From the NCBI GenBank assembly GCA_963576785.1, contig OY756140.1:186001-250000 (forward strand): 64,000 nt of DNA. The letters are read 5' to 3'. The DNA comes from Chlorophyllum brunneum. Taxonomy: Eukaryota > Basidiomycota > Agaricomycetes > Agaricales > Agaricaceae. How positions within the stretch are numbered: position 1 is the first letter of the stretch; each line of letters starts with the position of its first letter. Below are positions 11,301 to 21,503 of this stretch, piece by piece. The notes beneath the pieces are model-generated. The model searched no databases. It saw nothing but the letters and a program-made list of their open reading frames with translations, and had not been told where the DNA came from. A program made the position numbers and the translations under genes.

Positions 11301-12514
11301 TCACTTGTGCATTGTTCGTTCATCTGTTTCCATACTACTTGTATACTGCACAGTAATCATTGGTCTCGAGTTGAATCCCATAGTCGTCAAATCCTCAGTA
11401 CGACGACGGATCTCCTCGCCCTCTGCTCTGTTTTGTGCCGTACGGATGATGATGAGGTTGTGGGAAATGCCAATAACAATTGAGTTCTGAAGAACGACAG
11501 TTCATCAGACAGTTAATGCCACAGACTTCCGTCAGACCCTGATCTCCCGAGAAGAATCATCCAAAACTTACCATTGCTCCAAGCATATGGATCGCAAAAT
11601 TGTCTCGGCCAAACCAGACGAAGAAATGCGCAAGACTAATGGACAGGTACAGGGCACCAGACTCCATAAGGATGCGGACAAGGAATCGGAGTTGTCTCGA
11701 GACACTTTTGCTCTCGCCCTTCTTTGATGCCAGCCAGATTCGCCACACCAAACCACCTAGCCCAATGTCAGTATTAGCGTCTTCGGATCGTTAGCGCTTG
11801 GTTAACTTACTGGTACAGTAAGCGTTCAGTGCGATGGTCGAAGCCCAGAATGGAGTAAGTGCGATACCGGGTCCTACGTCCATATTTACCGCCGCCCATT
11901 GATAAGGACCAAAGTCCGGATTATTGATGTGCTTGGTCTGAAGGAATATTTGCAAAATTGTGCAGACGATACCGCCGACCCAGAGGAAAATCGGGAACCA
12001 CAAAATCACCATTCGCTTTTGGTGGACAATCCATAGGCGGTACATCTAACATCGAAGTTCTCAATTTCTAGAAACGTACTTGTGGACGTTGGCAACATAC
12101 CAGAACGACATCCGCCAGTAAAGCAATAGTGTTGACGATTGTGCACTATAGACACAATGTCAGGTCATCCCCATTCCTTGACTAGCGATTTGAGAGACTG
12201 ACCTTGACTATAGCATCCCAAGGGGGGCTGACATATTCACTTGGCCTGTGGCCCTGTTCCACAAAGCTCGTCTCGGCCACCGGCGTATGAACAAGCAACC
12301 CCACGCCAGCTGTCACCAATGCAGCGAGTATGTTGGTCATAATGACCATAAACCAATGAATATTCCTCTTCACCTTCCAGCCATCATCCGTAAAGATCAA
12401 CCATCGATTGGCAAAGGAAGCAGTAATGAGAAAGAACCCAAAAAATATACCAATGGTGAATGTGATCGCTACACTCTGAGGGAGTAAGAACAAAGGTAGT
12501 TTGGTTCCCGCCAT
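11301..12514 (-). CDS. 7-TM membrane protein of an uncharacterised mushroom family
   Basis: Five predicted exons, complement(11301..11486, 11572..11756, 11811..12045, 12101..12145, 12203..12514), 320 aa. Seven hydrophobic segments can be read in order: after KLPLFLLPQ, at HWFMVIMTNILAALVTAGVG, at NTIALLADVVL, at MVILWFPIFLWVGGIVCTIL, at ALTPFWASTIALNAYC, at ESGALYLSISLAHFFVWF, and at NSIVIGISHNLIIIRTAQ. A charged cytoplasmic-looking tail follows. The layout resembles large Agaricomycete families of receptor-like membrane proteins of unknown ligand. The gene at 33723-35174 has the same general architecture. Signalling is inference only. Confidence 0.78.
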
Positions 12515-13476
12515 ATCTGCAAACGGGGAAGGGGGATTCAGGAGATGTTTTCCGGTCACTGGGTGTTCCTTAAGTCCCTTTATCCCAGCACCTGGGTCTA
12601 TGGAGAAACGACGCTCAAAGAGATATTGACATGCCGACATCAGCCGGGATGGGAAGAAGAGTCCACATATTTAGACCATAAAACCCGACGTCTCGACTTC
12701 GGCAGGGGGTATACCCACCGTCCATCATTAACCTCCATGTCAACAGTGCTATCTTGAGGAATGTTTCCTGCACATCATTAGATGACACAGTACCGCAAGG
12801 AGATATAATTTTAGACTTGAACTAAACTGGAATGATATTCACGGCATCGTGAGGATCTTCTTCTTTTTTTATCCTCCATAATTATAATGGGGGCTCGTCA
12901 AGGTCAAGCTGGCGGAATATCCGTATAACCTGGTCGGGAAGAGGATGTCCATGTCTCCCACACTGCATGGAGCCCCATGACCCTCCAACCCATCATCTCA
13001 GCCCATGACCAAGTAACCTCTCCCCGGGACACCCGAGACATCGCTGCCTACCACTGTCTATCATCTCTAGAGATTTTGTATTTGTAGTAGCTTTTCCCGG
13101 CTAAATTAGTATGCAGGGAGCATGGGGTCAGAAGATTGATGCTAAAGTGTAATGTGACATGTACACTGGTCATACAAATATCTCACACCGATCAGAGTGG
13201 AAGATTTACTGGTTGGAAGCAATGCCAGTGATTTCCGTGATGCACGTATTTCCGGCTAAAGCACTGAAACAAGTCCTCCACTGTGGGGCGCCAAAATTTT
13301 ATTGTGATATGACATGACCCGACTACGCTACGACAGGGCTGCTGATTGTTTGCGTCATGTCGGACTCATGTATGCACTAATTCACGCGCGCGCTGAAATC
13401 GCAGGAGAGAGACTGGTTACAAGTACCGGTCTCAGCCAACGCCCTAAAAGCAAAATACACCAATATAAATCTTTAT
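12515..13476. other. Intergenic region
   Basis: This is the 5' flank of the 7-TM gene and the left border of duplication copy B. No gene, tRNA or transposon ends were recognised. A GC-rich ACGCGCGCGC stretch occurs near 13384. Confidence 0.35.
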
Positions 13477-13479
13477 AAA

Positions 13480-14070
13480 TCTTCAGGTTGATTATGGACA
13501 CTAAAAGAATTATCTAGGTTTTGGATAAATGTAGATGCGATTAGTAGATGATGATGATGATGAAGGGGGGAGGGGGGAGATTGTGTTGAAAGAACGCACG
13601 TGGATAATGTTGGGTGAGTCTGCGATTGCTAAAGCACGAACAGTAACTATGAATACAGGTCCAATATGACACCTCAAGTGTGTCACCGTAGGTGGCCACT
13701 AATTATTTCTTCTTGAATTATCCGTTCTCTTTGCTTGTGATTACGTCCTACTTCACTTTCTGTCCTACGGACTCCCTCTCGTTCCGTTCTATCCCGTTCC
13801 TTATATTACTGGACGTTACCCATCTCCTACCTCAGTCGACGTATTTGTCGTGCTGAGGTGAGCTATACCATGGCCCTTACTTACATTGAGTAGCTCTACT
13901 GTGTTCTTTAGTAACTCACACATTTCAGCTAATATCAATAAAGTTGAAAAAAAAAAGAGAGAAAGACGCAGGGTAGTCGAATTCCACTTCAAGGTCAATA
14001 GCAGGATCAACAACACCAGAAGGAGTAAAAACACATAATCGCATGTAGCAGTATCGCCACCAACTTTGAT
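13480..14070 (-). pseudogene. Broken third copy of the small secreted protein gene
   Basis: Pieces aligning to the gene at 9302-9828 are visible. TFIQN and a degenerate FNVHN remain from a truncated last exon near 13480-13535. The middle exon lies near 13600-13648, and the CDYV and PVDP coding region is near 13975-14055. A net two-base gain after the CDYV codons shifts the frame. The signal-peptide exon part is missing. A 261-bp insertion separates exons 1 and 2. The copy cannot encode the family protein. Confidence 0.75.
13649..13909. mobile_element. Possible 261-bp insertion (short non-autonomous element or solo LTR)
   Basis: The insertion is flanked by AGTAACT at 13642-13648 and 13910-13916. 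The same site in copy A is uninterrupted (AGTAACT near 9600, then the acceptor region). Inside is an imperfect hairpin near 13830-13858, with arms CCTCAG and CTGAGG. No clear terminal inverted repeats or TG...CA ends were found, so the class is unknown. Confidence 0.45.
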
Positions 14071-14223
14071 TGTTCCCTCAAAGAACGTAATATCGGTAAC
14101 ATAACTCCTTTATATGATCCGCAAAGCCGTAACTAAACAACCACATGAACCGATAACCCTCTCACTGCCAAATATACCACTATTAATATAAACTCAACAC
14201 TCTACACTCGTACTCAATTCAAA

Positions 14224-16497
14224 TCAAATCAACTTCCCCTCATCCCACTCCTTATACGTCCTACTCCCCTTCACCCACTCCACAAGCTCATCCCTCCTCA
14301 CCTTGGTTCCCTGATCCACACTCTGCACCTTCACCTTCTTCCCATCCACAAATTCCCACTTTTGTTCTTTAACAGTAACCAATCCAGCCTTGAGTTCATC
14401 ACTACCTAGTATAACCGCGAATGGTACTTCATCTTTTTCGCCTGCTGCGAATTGGGTTGGAAGTTTTGGTTTGTTTTTTGCTAAGAAATCGGTCTATATA
14501 TATAACGATGCGTTTGAGTAAACATGGTAGAGAAGAGTTGAAGAAAGAACGAACCTTGATTCCAGCGTTTCGCAATTCGCTAACCAATCCAACACGTTCG
14601 GTCAACAATCCATCACCAGCACTCATAACATAAACCATCGTCTCCTTACTCCTCATACCCTTTTCTACCCACCTAGGCCACAACAACGAAAAAATCCTAT
14701 CCATACCAATACTCACACCTACACATGGTAGATGTCCTTTATTCTTTTCTTTATCACCTGCTGCGGCGGAACTAAACGAACCCACGAGTCCGTCATAACG
14801 GCCACCAGCAGCTATGGACCCGACACCGATTTGTGAATCGTCTATTTCGTCTTCTTCGTTGTCTGTGGTCTTCTTTTTTGATTTTTTGTCTTTTTTGGTG
14901 GAGAGTGTGGGAGGGGGTGGTTCGGTGGTGTTGGAGACAGGATTATTGCTGGATTGAGCGGCTCTGAGCCAGGCCGGTGTGGAGGCTTCGACTACGACTT
15001 CGTAGATGAGACCGGTATAATAGTCTAGACCACGAGCAAGTGACATATCGAAGGAAACCTGTCAAGTAGGTTGAAGAAAAGGCTTGGATGACATGACATG
15101 AGAATGCACCTTGTCCATGACTTTGTACGCCTGAATCAGAGAGACTAGGACTTTCATCTCTTCTAGGCCATGCTTGGCATTGGTGTTCGCGATAATAGCC
15201 GAATCTGCTTGCAACTTCTCAATCAACTCAGCACCGCCTATTAGGAAATGTGGTCAGCTCTATCCACGACTCGGTAGAATAACGAACCCTTCAATTGGAC
15301 GTATTCGCCAATCTTGTCGGCGACAGCTGGATCGAGGCCTTTTTCTAATGTCATTTCTTTCTTCACATCAGCCCAAAGGGACTAGAACGTGGTTTAGCAA
15401 GTGATAGAAAGTTGATGGACGTTTGTTATGACTCGCCTTGTCTAGCTTATCAACTGCCGAGGAAATAGTTCGAATTTTGTCTTTCGGCACTCCGCAGACT
15501 TCGAAGATACCATCGAGGATTTTTCTGTGGTTGACCTGAGACCTGTGAGGATCGTGGATTGAGCGGTGGTGAGAAGGGTCGTACATACCTTGATGGTGAA
15601 TTCGCCGACTTCTAGTTTGGTCAAGATCATGCATAATAGGCTCAGGAGTTCGGCATCTGGAATCATAGTGTCCCAAGCACCGATGATATCGAAATCCTGT
15701 ACCAGGTTATGGGGATTGCGGACAGAAAATATGACGGGCGACTTACAGCCTGTAGGAATTCCCTCATTCGCCCTTTTGACATGACAGGGTTATCTCTCCG
15801 GTAGACTTTGCCAATCTGCCATATTTTGCTTTGGGTATTTGTACCTCCGGTCATAGCTAGGTATCGTGCAAGGGGAACGGTATGATCGTAACGTAACGCG
15901 AGTTCCTCCCCTCCTTGATCCATGAGGTCAAAAATGAGCTTAGAATCCTCGCCGTATTTGTCCATTAACACGTCTTTACGTTCGAAGACTGGTGTGTCTA
16001 GACATGAGCCACCAAAGGTCGTGAAACACTCCTTGACAATCCTTTGAATGTGTTCGCGACAGAACATTTCGCCTGGTCCATAGTCTTTGGTACCCTACCG
16101 CATAAACATCATTTCCATTACCAAGAAGTATAGTCGAAGCGGTAGCACACACCTTGGCAGTTTTAAGCAGTAGTCTTTCCTTCTTCTTTCCACCAGCGGC
16201 ATCCTTTGAGCCTTCGCCCTTCTTGGCCTGGCCTAGTGTCTTCTTGAGTTCACTAAGCTTCTTCTTTGCCTCCTCCATCTCCGGCGATCCAGCTGGGTGT
16301 TGCGATCTTAGGGTGTTGAAGAGTGCAGTCTGTTGGACGACTTGTTGCTCGAGCTGCTCGAGATTTATCGGAGTGGAATCGGAGGCCATGGTCAAGCGGG
16401 ATGAGTAGCTGCGGAGGGGGTGGTGGGGCGGAGAGAAGAGGGCGAGATGGGATCGATGGCAGAGGCGTCTCGAGATTCGTCCTGCCGCGAAAATCAT
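14224..16497 (-). CDS. HTS1: Histidyl-tRNA synthetase, cytosolic and mitochondrial forms
   Basis: Eight predicted exons, complement(14224..14493, 14555..15058, 15110..15237, 15288..15381, 15437..15535, 15589..15696, 15747..16094, 16153..16497). It charges tRNA-His. Class II motifs are clear: [11 protein letters not shown] and [12 protein letters not shown] (motif 1 region), [18 protein letters not shown] and [16 protein letters not shown] (motif 2), the histidine loop [14 protein letters not shown], and [14 protein letters not shown] (motif 3). A C-terminal anticodon-binding domain follows. A Lys/Glu-rich insert lies after the histidine loop. Two in-frame ATGs fit dual targeting: 16497 adds a 36-residue Arg/Ser-rich presequence, and 16389 gives a 595-aa cytosolic form with a WHEP-like helical N-terminus. 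The intron 15382-15436 is GC-AG. Confidence 0.93.
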
Positions 16498-16639
16498 TCC
16501 AATATTTGCACTGCAGAAACAGGCCAGATTCGGTTTATGCCGTGGGAAGCGATGATGTAATTTCACTCACGCCTTCATATTAATCACTTTGATGCTGACA
16601 ATGGAATACCGAGATCTGGTCGCTGCGAGATAGATAAAT

Positions 16640-18276
16640 ATATATCCCACGCTCGTTCTTCTGATTCGTTACCCGAGCTGTTTCAGATATGTAGGACCGT
16701 ATACGAACTCACGAAATCGCGACACTTCTGGTACAAAAAAATCATCAACCTCCGTCTTCGACACCACCAGAGTGTCCAACCGAGGAGCTCTCGGATGATT
16801 ATCTTGAGCGCTGGGCCTTGCACCGACTCCGACTTCATAGTGAATGGGCGTCTTCGAATCAATATCCCTACGCCCGTCACATCCGAGGCCAGTTGCCTCA
16901 AGTTCGCGCTCAGTCCAAGTTGATTCCAGGTGGTAGATGGTTATTGACAATGGCTGCGCTAGAGCAATCTTTACAGGTCATAGACTTGGATCAAGACCAA
17001 CCTAAAGCTCAGATTCTCATTCCAGTCTCTTCGGCGAACCGCAAGGCGTTCTCAAATTGACAAGTCACAAAAACGATTGTCCTTTCGTGTTACGATATAC
17101 AAGGTCCGTTTTACCACCGATTGTAAGTCGTTCGACCTCTGGGCTCAAAGAAATTATCGCTCACAATGTGGTTTCCAGTTGAATAATTATCAATCCATAT
17201 CTACGACGTAACTCTCGCACAACAAGGATCCAGTTTTGTTCTGGTTCCGACTCTTATCACCGTTTTAATTGAATCGCTACCACCAGGGTCGCGATCTCAA
17301 CTCTACCTCAATGACTCTTATATTCTCCACCGACCGGACCGACCTGGAAAGCCAATCCGTTGGGAACTCCACAAGTATCACTCGTCAAGAGGCACGTTAA
17401 GCGAAGGAACCATCGTGTCATCAACTAACCAGGTACGATTCCCTTGGGCTCGTCATCTCGCCCGAGTTTTCTGGTAACCACCGAATTAGGAAAAATCTTG
17501 GTTACTTTCAAGTGGCCGCATTGTCGTGTGCGATGGATACACATTTATCATAAATGCCATTACTCAACATGGCATATCGGCTCCATTCTTAACCTGCTTA
17601 CACCGTATCCTCCTTGAGGGCCAGAGTGTCTTACCCGTATTCCCTGAATACACCGCCGGCCCATCCATCGCCATCCACGACAACGACCACGTCCAACAAA
17701 TATCCATTGACCATAACCCGCTCAAACCACCAACATTAACAAATATTGGTTTTTACTCAAAGAAACCGCCAAGGATTTATCATATTTCACATCCTCTATG
17801 GCGCCCTTCGTTATATCGAGCTCCGCACTGGATGTCACGTTCTATTCTCCTCTCCATTCAAGGCTCTTACAGAAGAGATATAAACGGCCGCCCCATGAGA
17901 TTTCCGCTAGATATGGTACCCACAACATCACTCTTTTTGACGAATCATCTAGGCGTGTCATTGTAGAACGGTTGAATGATCCAGGTTTTGATGTATTGGA
18001 ATTGACGTGAAAAAGAGGTGTACTAATCCCCATCAACCGATTTGAATTTTCTATCACACCCAGATTACTGTATAGCTTCGTTACTCATGGACCGAATAAA
18101 CATCGAACAACGATACCCTTCCCAATTCATCCCCGATCAGAAATCTGTTGCCGCGGTGTTAATCGCGATGCTAATGTATTAATCTATTTGAAGGCATTTA
18201 ACGGAACTGATCGACAAAAGTTACGGACTGAAGAACTCGCCGGGGCTTTATATGAAGGCCCACTCGTTGCCGAGTA
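16640..18276 (+). pseudogene. Degenerate F-box-type gene
   Basis: Protein-like pieces of the Agaricomycete F-box family occur in order but in different frames. ICRTVYELTKSRHFWYKKI comes near 16685, then a shifted frame with DYLERWALHRLRLHSEW, then LIPGGRWLLT and VIDLDQ near 16930-17000. Around 17770-18010 come YGALRYIELRTG and SSRRVIVERLNDPGFDVLEL, followed by a C-terminal piece ending EELAGALYEGPLVAE at a stop near 18276. At least three frameshifts cannot be explained by plausible introns. It starts close to the HisRS 5' end, divergent from it. Confidence 0.6.
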
Positions 18277-18936
18277 GTTCACTTGTGGGTCAGTTGCAGT
18301 TAACGATCAACTCAACTCCGCATTGAGTTAGAAATAGATCCGAGTGGGAGGACCTGGTGTATTTTTGTAATATTATTTGTTACCGCAACGAGCGCCTACG
18401 CTCCGCTTAGCATGAGAAACAACGTTCCAGAACCCTGATGAAAATGTCGCGCACCAGAAACATGACAGCAAGACTTGAATTCATAGTACACGCCTGATTC
18501 GCGTGAAAGGGGACGGTAGGGGCTAATTTGCGGCCCAATGGCGGAGTTGTGGAACGCTAGTTTCGAGTTGGGCGGGCTGGAATGGAATTTGAGCGACTCG
18601 AAGACTTCTGTATTCCACGGAATGTGTTGGCTGTGTTCCTTGGTTAATTCTTGGCAACCGGCAAGTGCGACGTAGAATTTTAGTCTGAAATATTGACATT
18701 GACATTTTGGAATTGTTCGAGAGTGCTTCTGGTGTTGGGAGGAACGACCTCTTAGTATGTTTTTTAGAACATACCAATGTTCGAACTGCGGTTGGTTTTT
18801 GGTATAAAAAGGTTCTTATACCTCCAAGAACTGAAGGACAGAGGAGTCTCCTGTCGAGACTCGACAAGAACCAGTTCCCAGTCGTGTTGTCCTTCAAGTC
18901 ACTCCTTTCATTACCACTCATCCTCATCGTGACACT
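18277..18936. other. Promoter region of the second secreted repeat gene
   Basis: No gene is supported on either strand here. The right half contains a TATA box and leader for the gene starting at 18937. Confidence 0.4.
18804..18811 (+). promoter_or_regulatory. TATA box of the second secreted repeat gene
   Basis: TATAAAAA lies about 130 bp upstream of the ATG at 18937. It is a consensus core promoter element for a highly expressed fungal gene. Confidence 0.55.
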
Positions 18937-19731
18937 ATGCGCTCAATCTGGATATTCCTCACCTTCCTCACCTTCACCTGCGTCACTCTCAGTGCTCCAG
19001 TCTCCGAAGAGGATACATCCATTCCTTTCATCAATCACAACCATCCACATGCATCTCTTCACACCAATTCCCACTTTCGTGGTCCTGGTCATTCAGATGT
19101 AGAAGTTGGAACTAAAACGAATTTGGTTCGACGTGATCCACAAGGACTTGCATCACTTACATCTCTTACTTCTGTGTTGGGGGGTATATTACCTGGTGCT
19201 GGTGGTGCACCTCCGGATGAAAGGGATAATATCCCTTTGGCGCCGATTGCTCGTAGTCCACAAGATTTATCCAAAGTCCTTGGAATAATTTTCCCTTCGC
19301 CGACGTCGTCTTCATCTTCTGATGATGATTCCTCTTCCGACGACGATGACGATAGCAGTGATAGTTCACCTGCACGTCGTTCACCTCAACTTGATAAAGT
19401 CACTGGTATCGTTACTAGTCTTCTCAATCCTGGTGCTGGTACGACTCAACCTGATCAATCCGGACGTCGTCGTCGTTCCTCGACTGGGGTTGAAGTTCCT
19501 CGTCAATTTGATCATTATGACCATGATCATGATCATGACGGGGATGAACATCATGAACATCATCATCATCATCATCATCAGGCCGGTGGTATACATATCG
19601 AAGAAGGTGTTCCGAATGTTTTTCATGAGGGTGTTGATGTTGAGAATGCTGTTCCTGGAGAATCTCCGGCTAGTGCTGTGGCGGATGTGGGATTGGGTCA
19701 TGGGAATTTACATGTTGGTACTAGTGGTTGA
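18937..19731 (+). CDS. Secreted Kex2-repeat protein with acidic and His-rich tails
   Basis: Single exon, 264 aa. A signal peptide covers residues 1-20 (ending TLSA). Three related units each begin just after Arg. RDPQGL, with SVLGGILPGAG, starts at about 66; RSPQDL, with KVLGIIFP, at about 106; RSPQLD, with KVTGIVTSLLNPGAG, at about 148. Basic sites are RR 65-66, R106, RR 147-148 and RRRR 177-180. A Ser/Asp-rich block (123-144) lies inside the second unit. A His/Asp-rich stretch (192-214) near the C-terminus, ending with seven consecutive His, could bind metal. The design matches Kex2-processed repeat proteins and parallels the gene at 3228, though the repeat sequences are unrelated. The mature role is unknown. 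Confidence 0.78.
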   Translation: MRSIWIFLTFLTFTCVTLSAPVSEEDTSIPFINHNHPHASLHTNSHFRGPGHSDVEVGTKTNLVRRDPQGLASLTSLTSVLGGILPGAGGAPPDERDNIPLAPIARSPQDLSKVLGIIFPSPTSSSSSDDDSSSDDDDDSSDSSPARRSPQLDKVTGIVTSLLNPGAGTTQPDQSGRRRRSSTGVEVPRQFDHYDHDHDHDGDEHHEHHHHHHHQAGGIHIEEGVPNVFHEGVDVENAVPGESPASAVADVGLGHGNLHVGTSG

Positions 19732-20880
19732 ACTTGACAAAAGCGAGGATTTTTTTTTTACTGTTTTCTAGAAGTAGATTCTTTTTTTTTTTTTGTGTGA
19801 GTGTGTTTCGTGTGGCGGCGGTGTGTTAATTCGGTTGGTTTTTTTTTTTCCTTCTTTTTCTTTGACATCGCCAGTGGATAGAAGTAGTCGTGTGTTTTTT
19901 CTATATACCCAAGTATGGCTAGTTTTTTTGTTGATAAAGAGTCAGATGAATTTTCTTGTGTGAGAAAAGTAGGAGAAGAATAATGTGGCGCTCGCATATG
20001 ATGTTCAACTGGATGATATCTGATGAATTTGTCATTAGCCGATAGAAGGTGGCCTTCTTGTCATGTGTGTGTCGGAATTTTCTGGATATTGACTGAAACC
20101 ACATCTAATATTCGCCGTGTAGACTAACAACTTGGGTTGACTTCTACAGCTTCAAACCACTAACCTCGTCATCCGCGCCCGTTGTGCGTAAATAACCAAA
20201 GTAGTTGTTTGATCCTATCTTTGTGTGTCCTCGGCTGCGTTTGAAAAGGCACGGGATCAAGTCATCCCGAAGCTGACGTTGATGAAGCTGATGAAGCACG
20301 GGACACATGCCTTGTGTCAGATGGTGTTCTGGATCAATTAGAACAGAACCAGAAATATCGACATCAACGGGGAGAAGGTGTAACGTAGATTGACACTGAT
20401 AACTCTACGTACTCAAGAGCCTGTCAGCTCAATGGTCTGCGGGCTCTGTGCGCTCCCTGTGCCGTACGTCGTCGTCATTGGGCACGGATGCCGGAGTTTT
20501 AGATTCTCAACAGTGGCTGTGGATGTTGGCCTCTCCATGACTTTAGAACAGTGGGCGTTTGTATTACGACCACGTGAGAAAAAAAAAAAAGTCATTGGAT
20601 CCGAAGAAGAAGACCGCTGACCGGGCAGAGAGAGCCCCGAGGGAAGGTCGGCTAGGCGAAGGAAGGAGAGCAAGCTTGCGGAAGAAATCATGCACGTGCG
20701 ATGACCAATCCTCGGGCCGTGACCAGATCGACTCCACCTGATCTGCTAAGCTGCGTACCTGACGTCCATCACCAAGTTGTCCGCCCCGTATATAAGCTAT
20801 CCAATGTCGCTACAACCCCGTTATCTCCTAAAGTCCTCCTTCCGCTCATCCTCGCACTACTCGTCTTACCCGGTCTTACA
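19732..20880. other. Intergenic region with poly-T tracts and a TATA box
   Basis: Several T runs (19750-19760, 19783-19793, 19842-19850) follow the secreted gene. No coding region is convincing. A TATA box lies at 20789 for the next gene. Confidence 0.35.
20789..20796 (+). promoter_or_regulatory. TATA box upstream of the 20881 gene
   Basis: TATATAAG lies 85 bp before the chosen ATG. It argues against the earlier in-frame ATG at 20701 being the start. Confidence 0.45.
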
Positions 20881-21503
20881 ATGTCCCCAGAACGCAGCCA
20901 GCAGAAACTCATCCGCCTTGGTCTGCTCTCCCTTTCGGTTACGGGAACACTCCGTACGTATTCATACTCTTCAACCCTTACCTCACGCGATTGAACATTC
21001 ATCCAGTTAACATGAGACTGAAATCTATCATCGACCCACAATATTCTCGGTCTCAGACTACCAGCGGAGCTGCTCTCGTGCAAGTGCTCACAAGCGAGGA
21101 ATACTATAACGTTGATTCCAATGACCATCAACGCCTTCTCCAATGTTTCTGCCTCTCCATCTCTTCACTTGCATACGGCTTCCCATCCAACTCAAACCTC
21201 GAAAAATTCATCTACGCAACCGCGGCCGTCTTTTCCGATCCGGAACAAGAACAATCCGTTTTGGACGCTTTGTTACAAGTCATCACGGCCGGGTATAGGA
21301 AACTACAAAGCGACTTGGTTACACCGTGGTCAACGGAACAAGAATTACATGGCGCACTCTTTCGTCATCTCTATGTGACGATGAAGAGGTTGGAAAGGAT
21401 TTTAACACAATATAATGAAATGCGGGGTGAATCCCGTGAGGGTCATTCTCGGGATGTTATGCTCCATCAACCACAATCAAATTTGCGTCCTGTGACCGCT
21501 TGA
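20881..21503 (+). CDS. Hypothetical protein
   Basis: Two predicted exons, 20881..20953 and 21007..21503, 189 aa, with a 53-bp intron (donor GTACGT, acceptor CCAG). The family is not recognised. The N-terminus is mildly hydrophobic (LIRLGLLSLSVTGTLL). The remainder is predicted mostly helical, with FCLSISSLAYGFPS, LDALLQVITAGYRKL and LFRHLYVTMKRLERILTQY. It has no clear motifs. The start follows the TATA box at 20789. A hydrophobic stretch just upstream (LLPLILALLVLPGL) is in frame but has no ATG after the TATA box, so a missed first exon providing a signal peptide is possible. Confidence 0.5.

Larger units (their letters stand above)
13477..15076. repeat. Segmental duplication, copy B
   Basis: Counterpart of 9420-11085. 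The shared order is remnant last exon of the secreted gene, its middle and first exon region, intergenic spacer, then HisRS exons 8 and 7. The copy carries a 261-bp insertion at 13649-13909. It lacks the signal-peptide part of the secreted gene. Confidence 0.85.

Noticed and set aside
13830..13858. Imperfect palindrome considered as a terminator hairpin
   Set aside because: It sits inside the 261-bp insertion with no adjacent gene end, and intrinsic terminators are not expected in fungal nuclear DNA.
19381..19701. Met/Ile-rich minus-strand open frame
   Set aside because: Antisense of the His/Asp-rich tail of the secreted repeat protein; its composition is explained by CAT/GAT codons.
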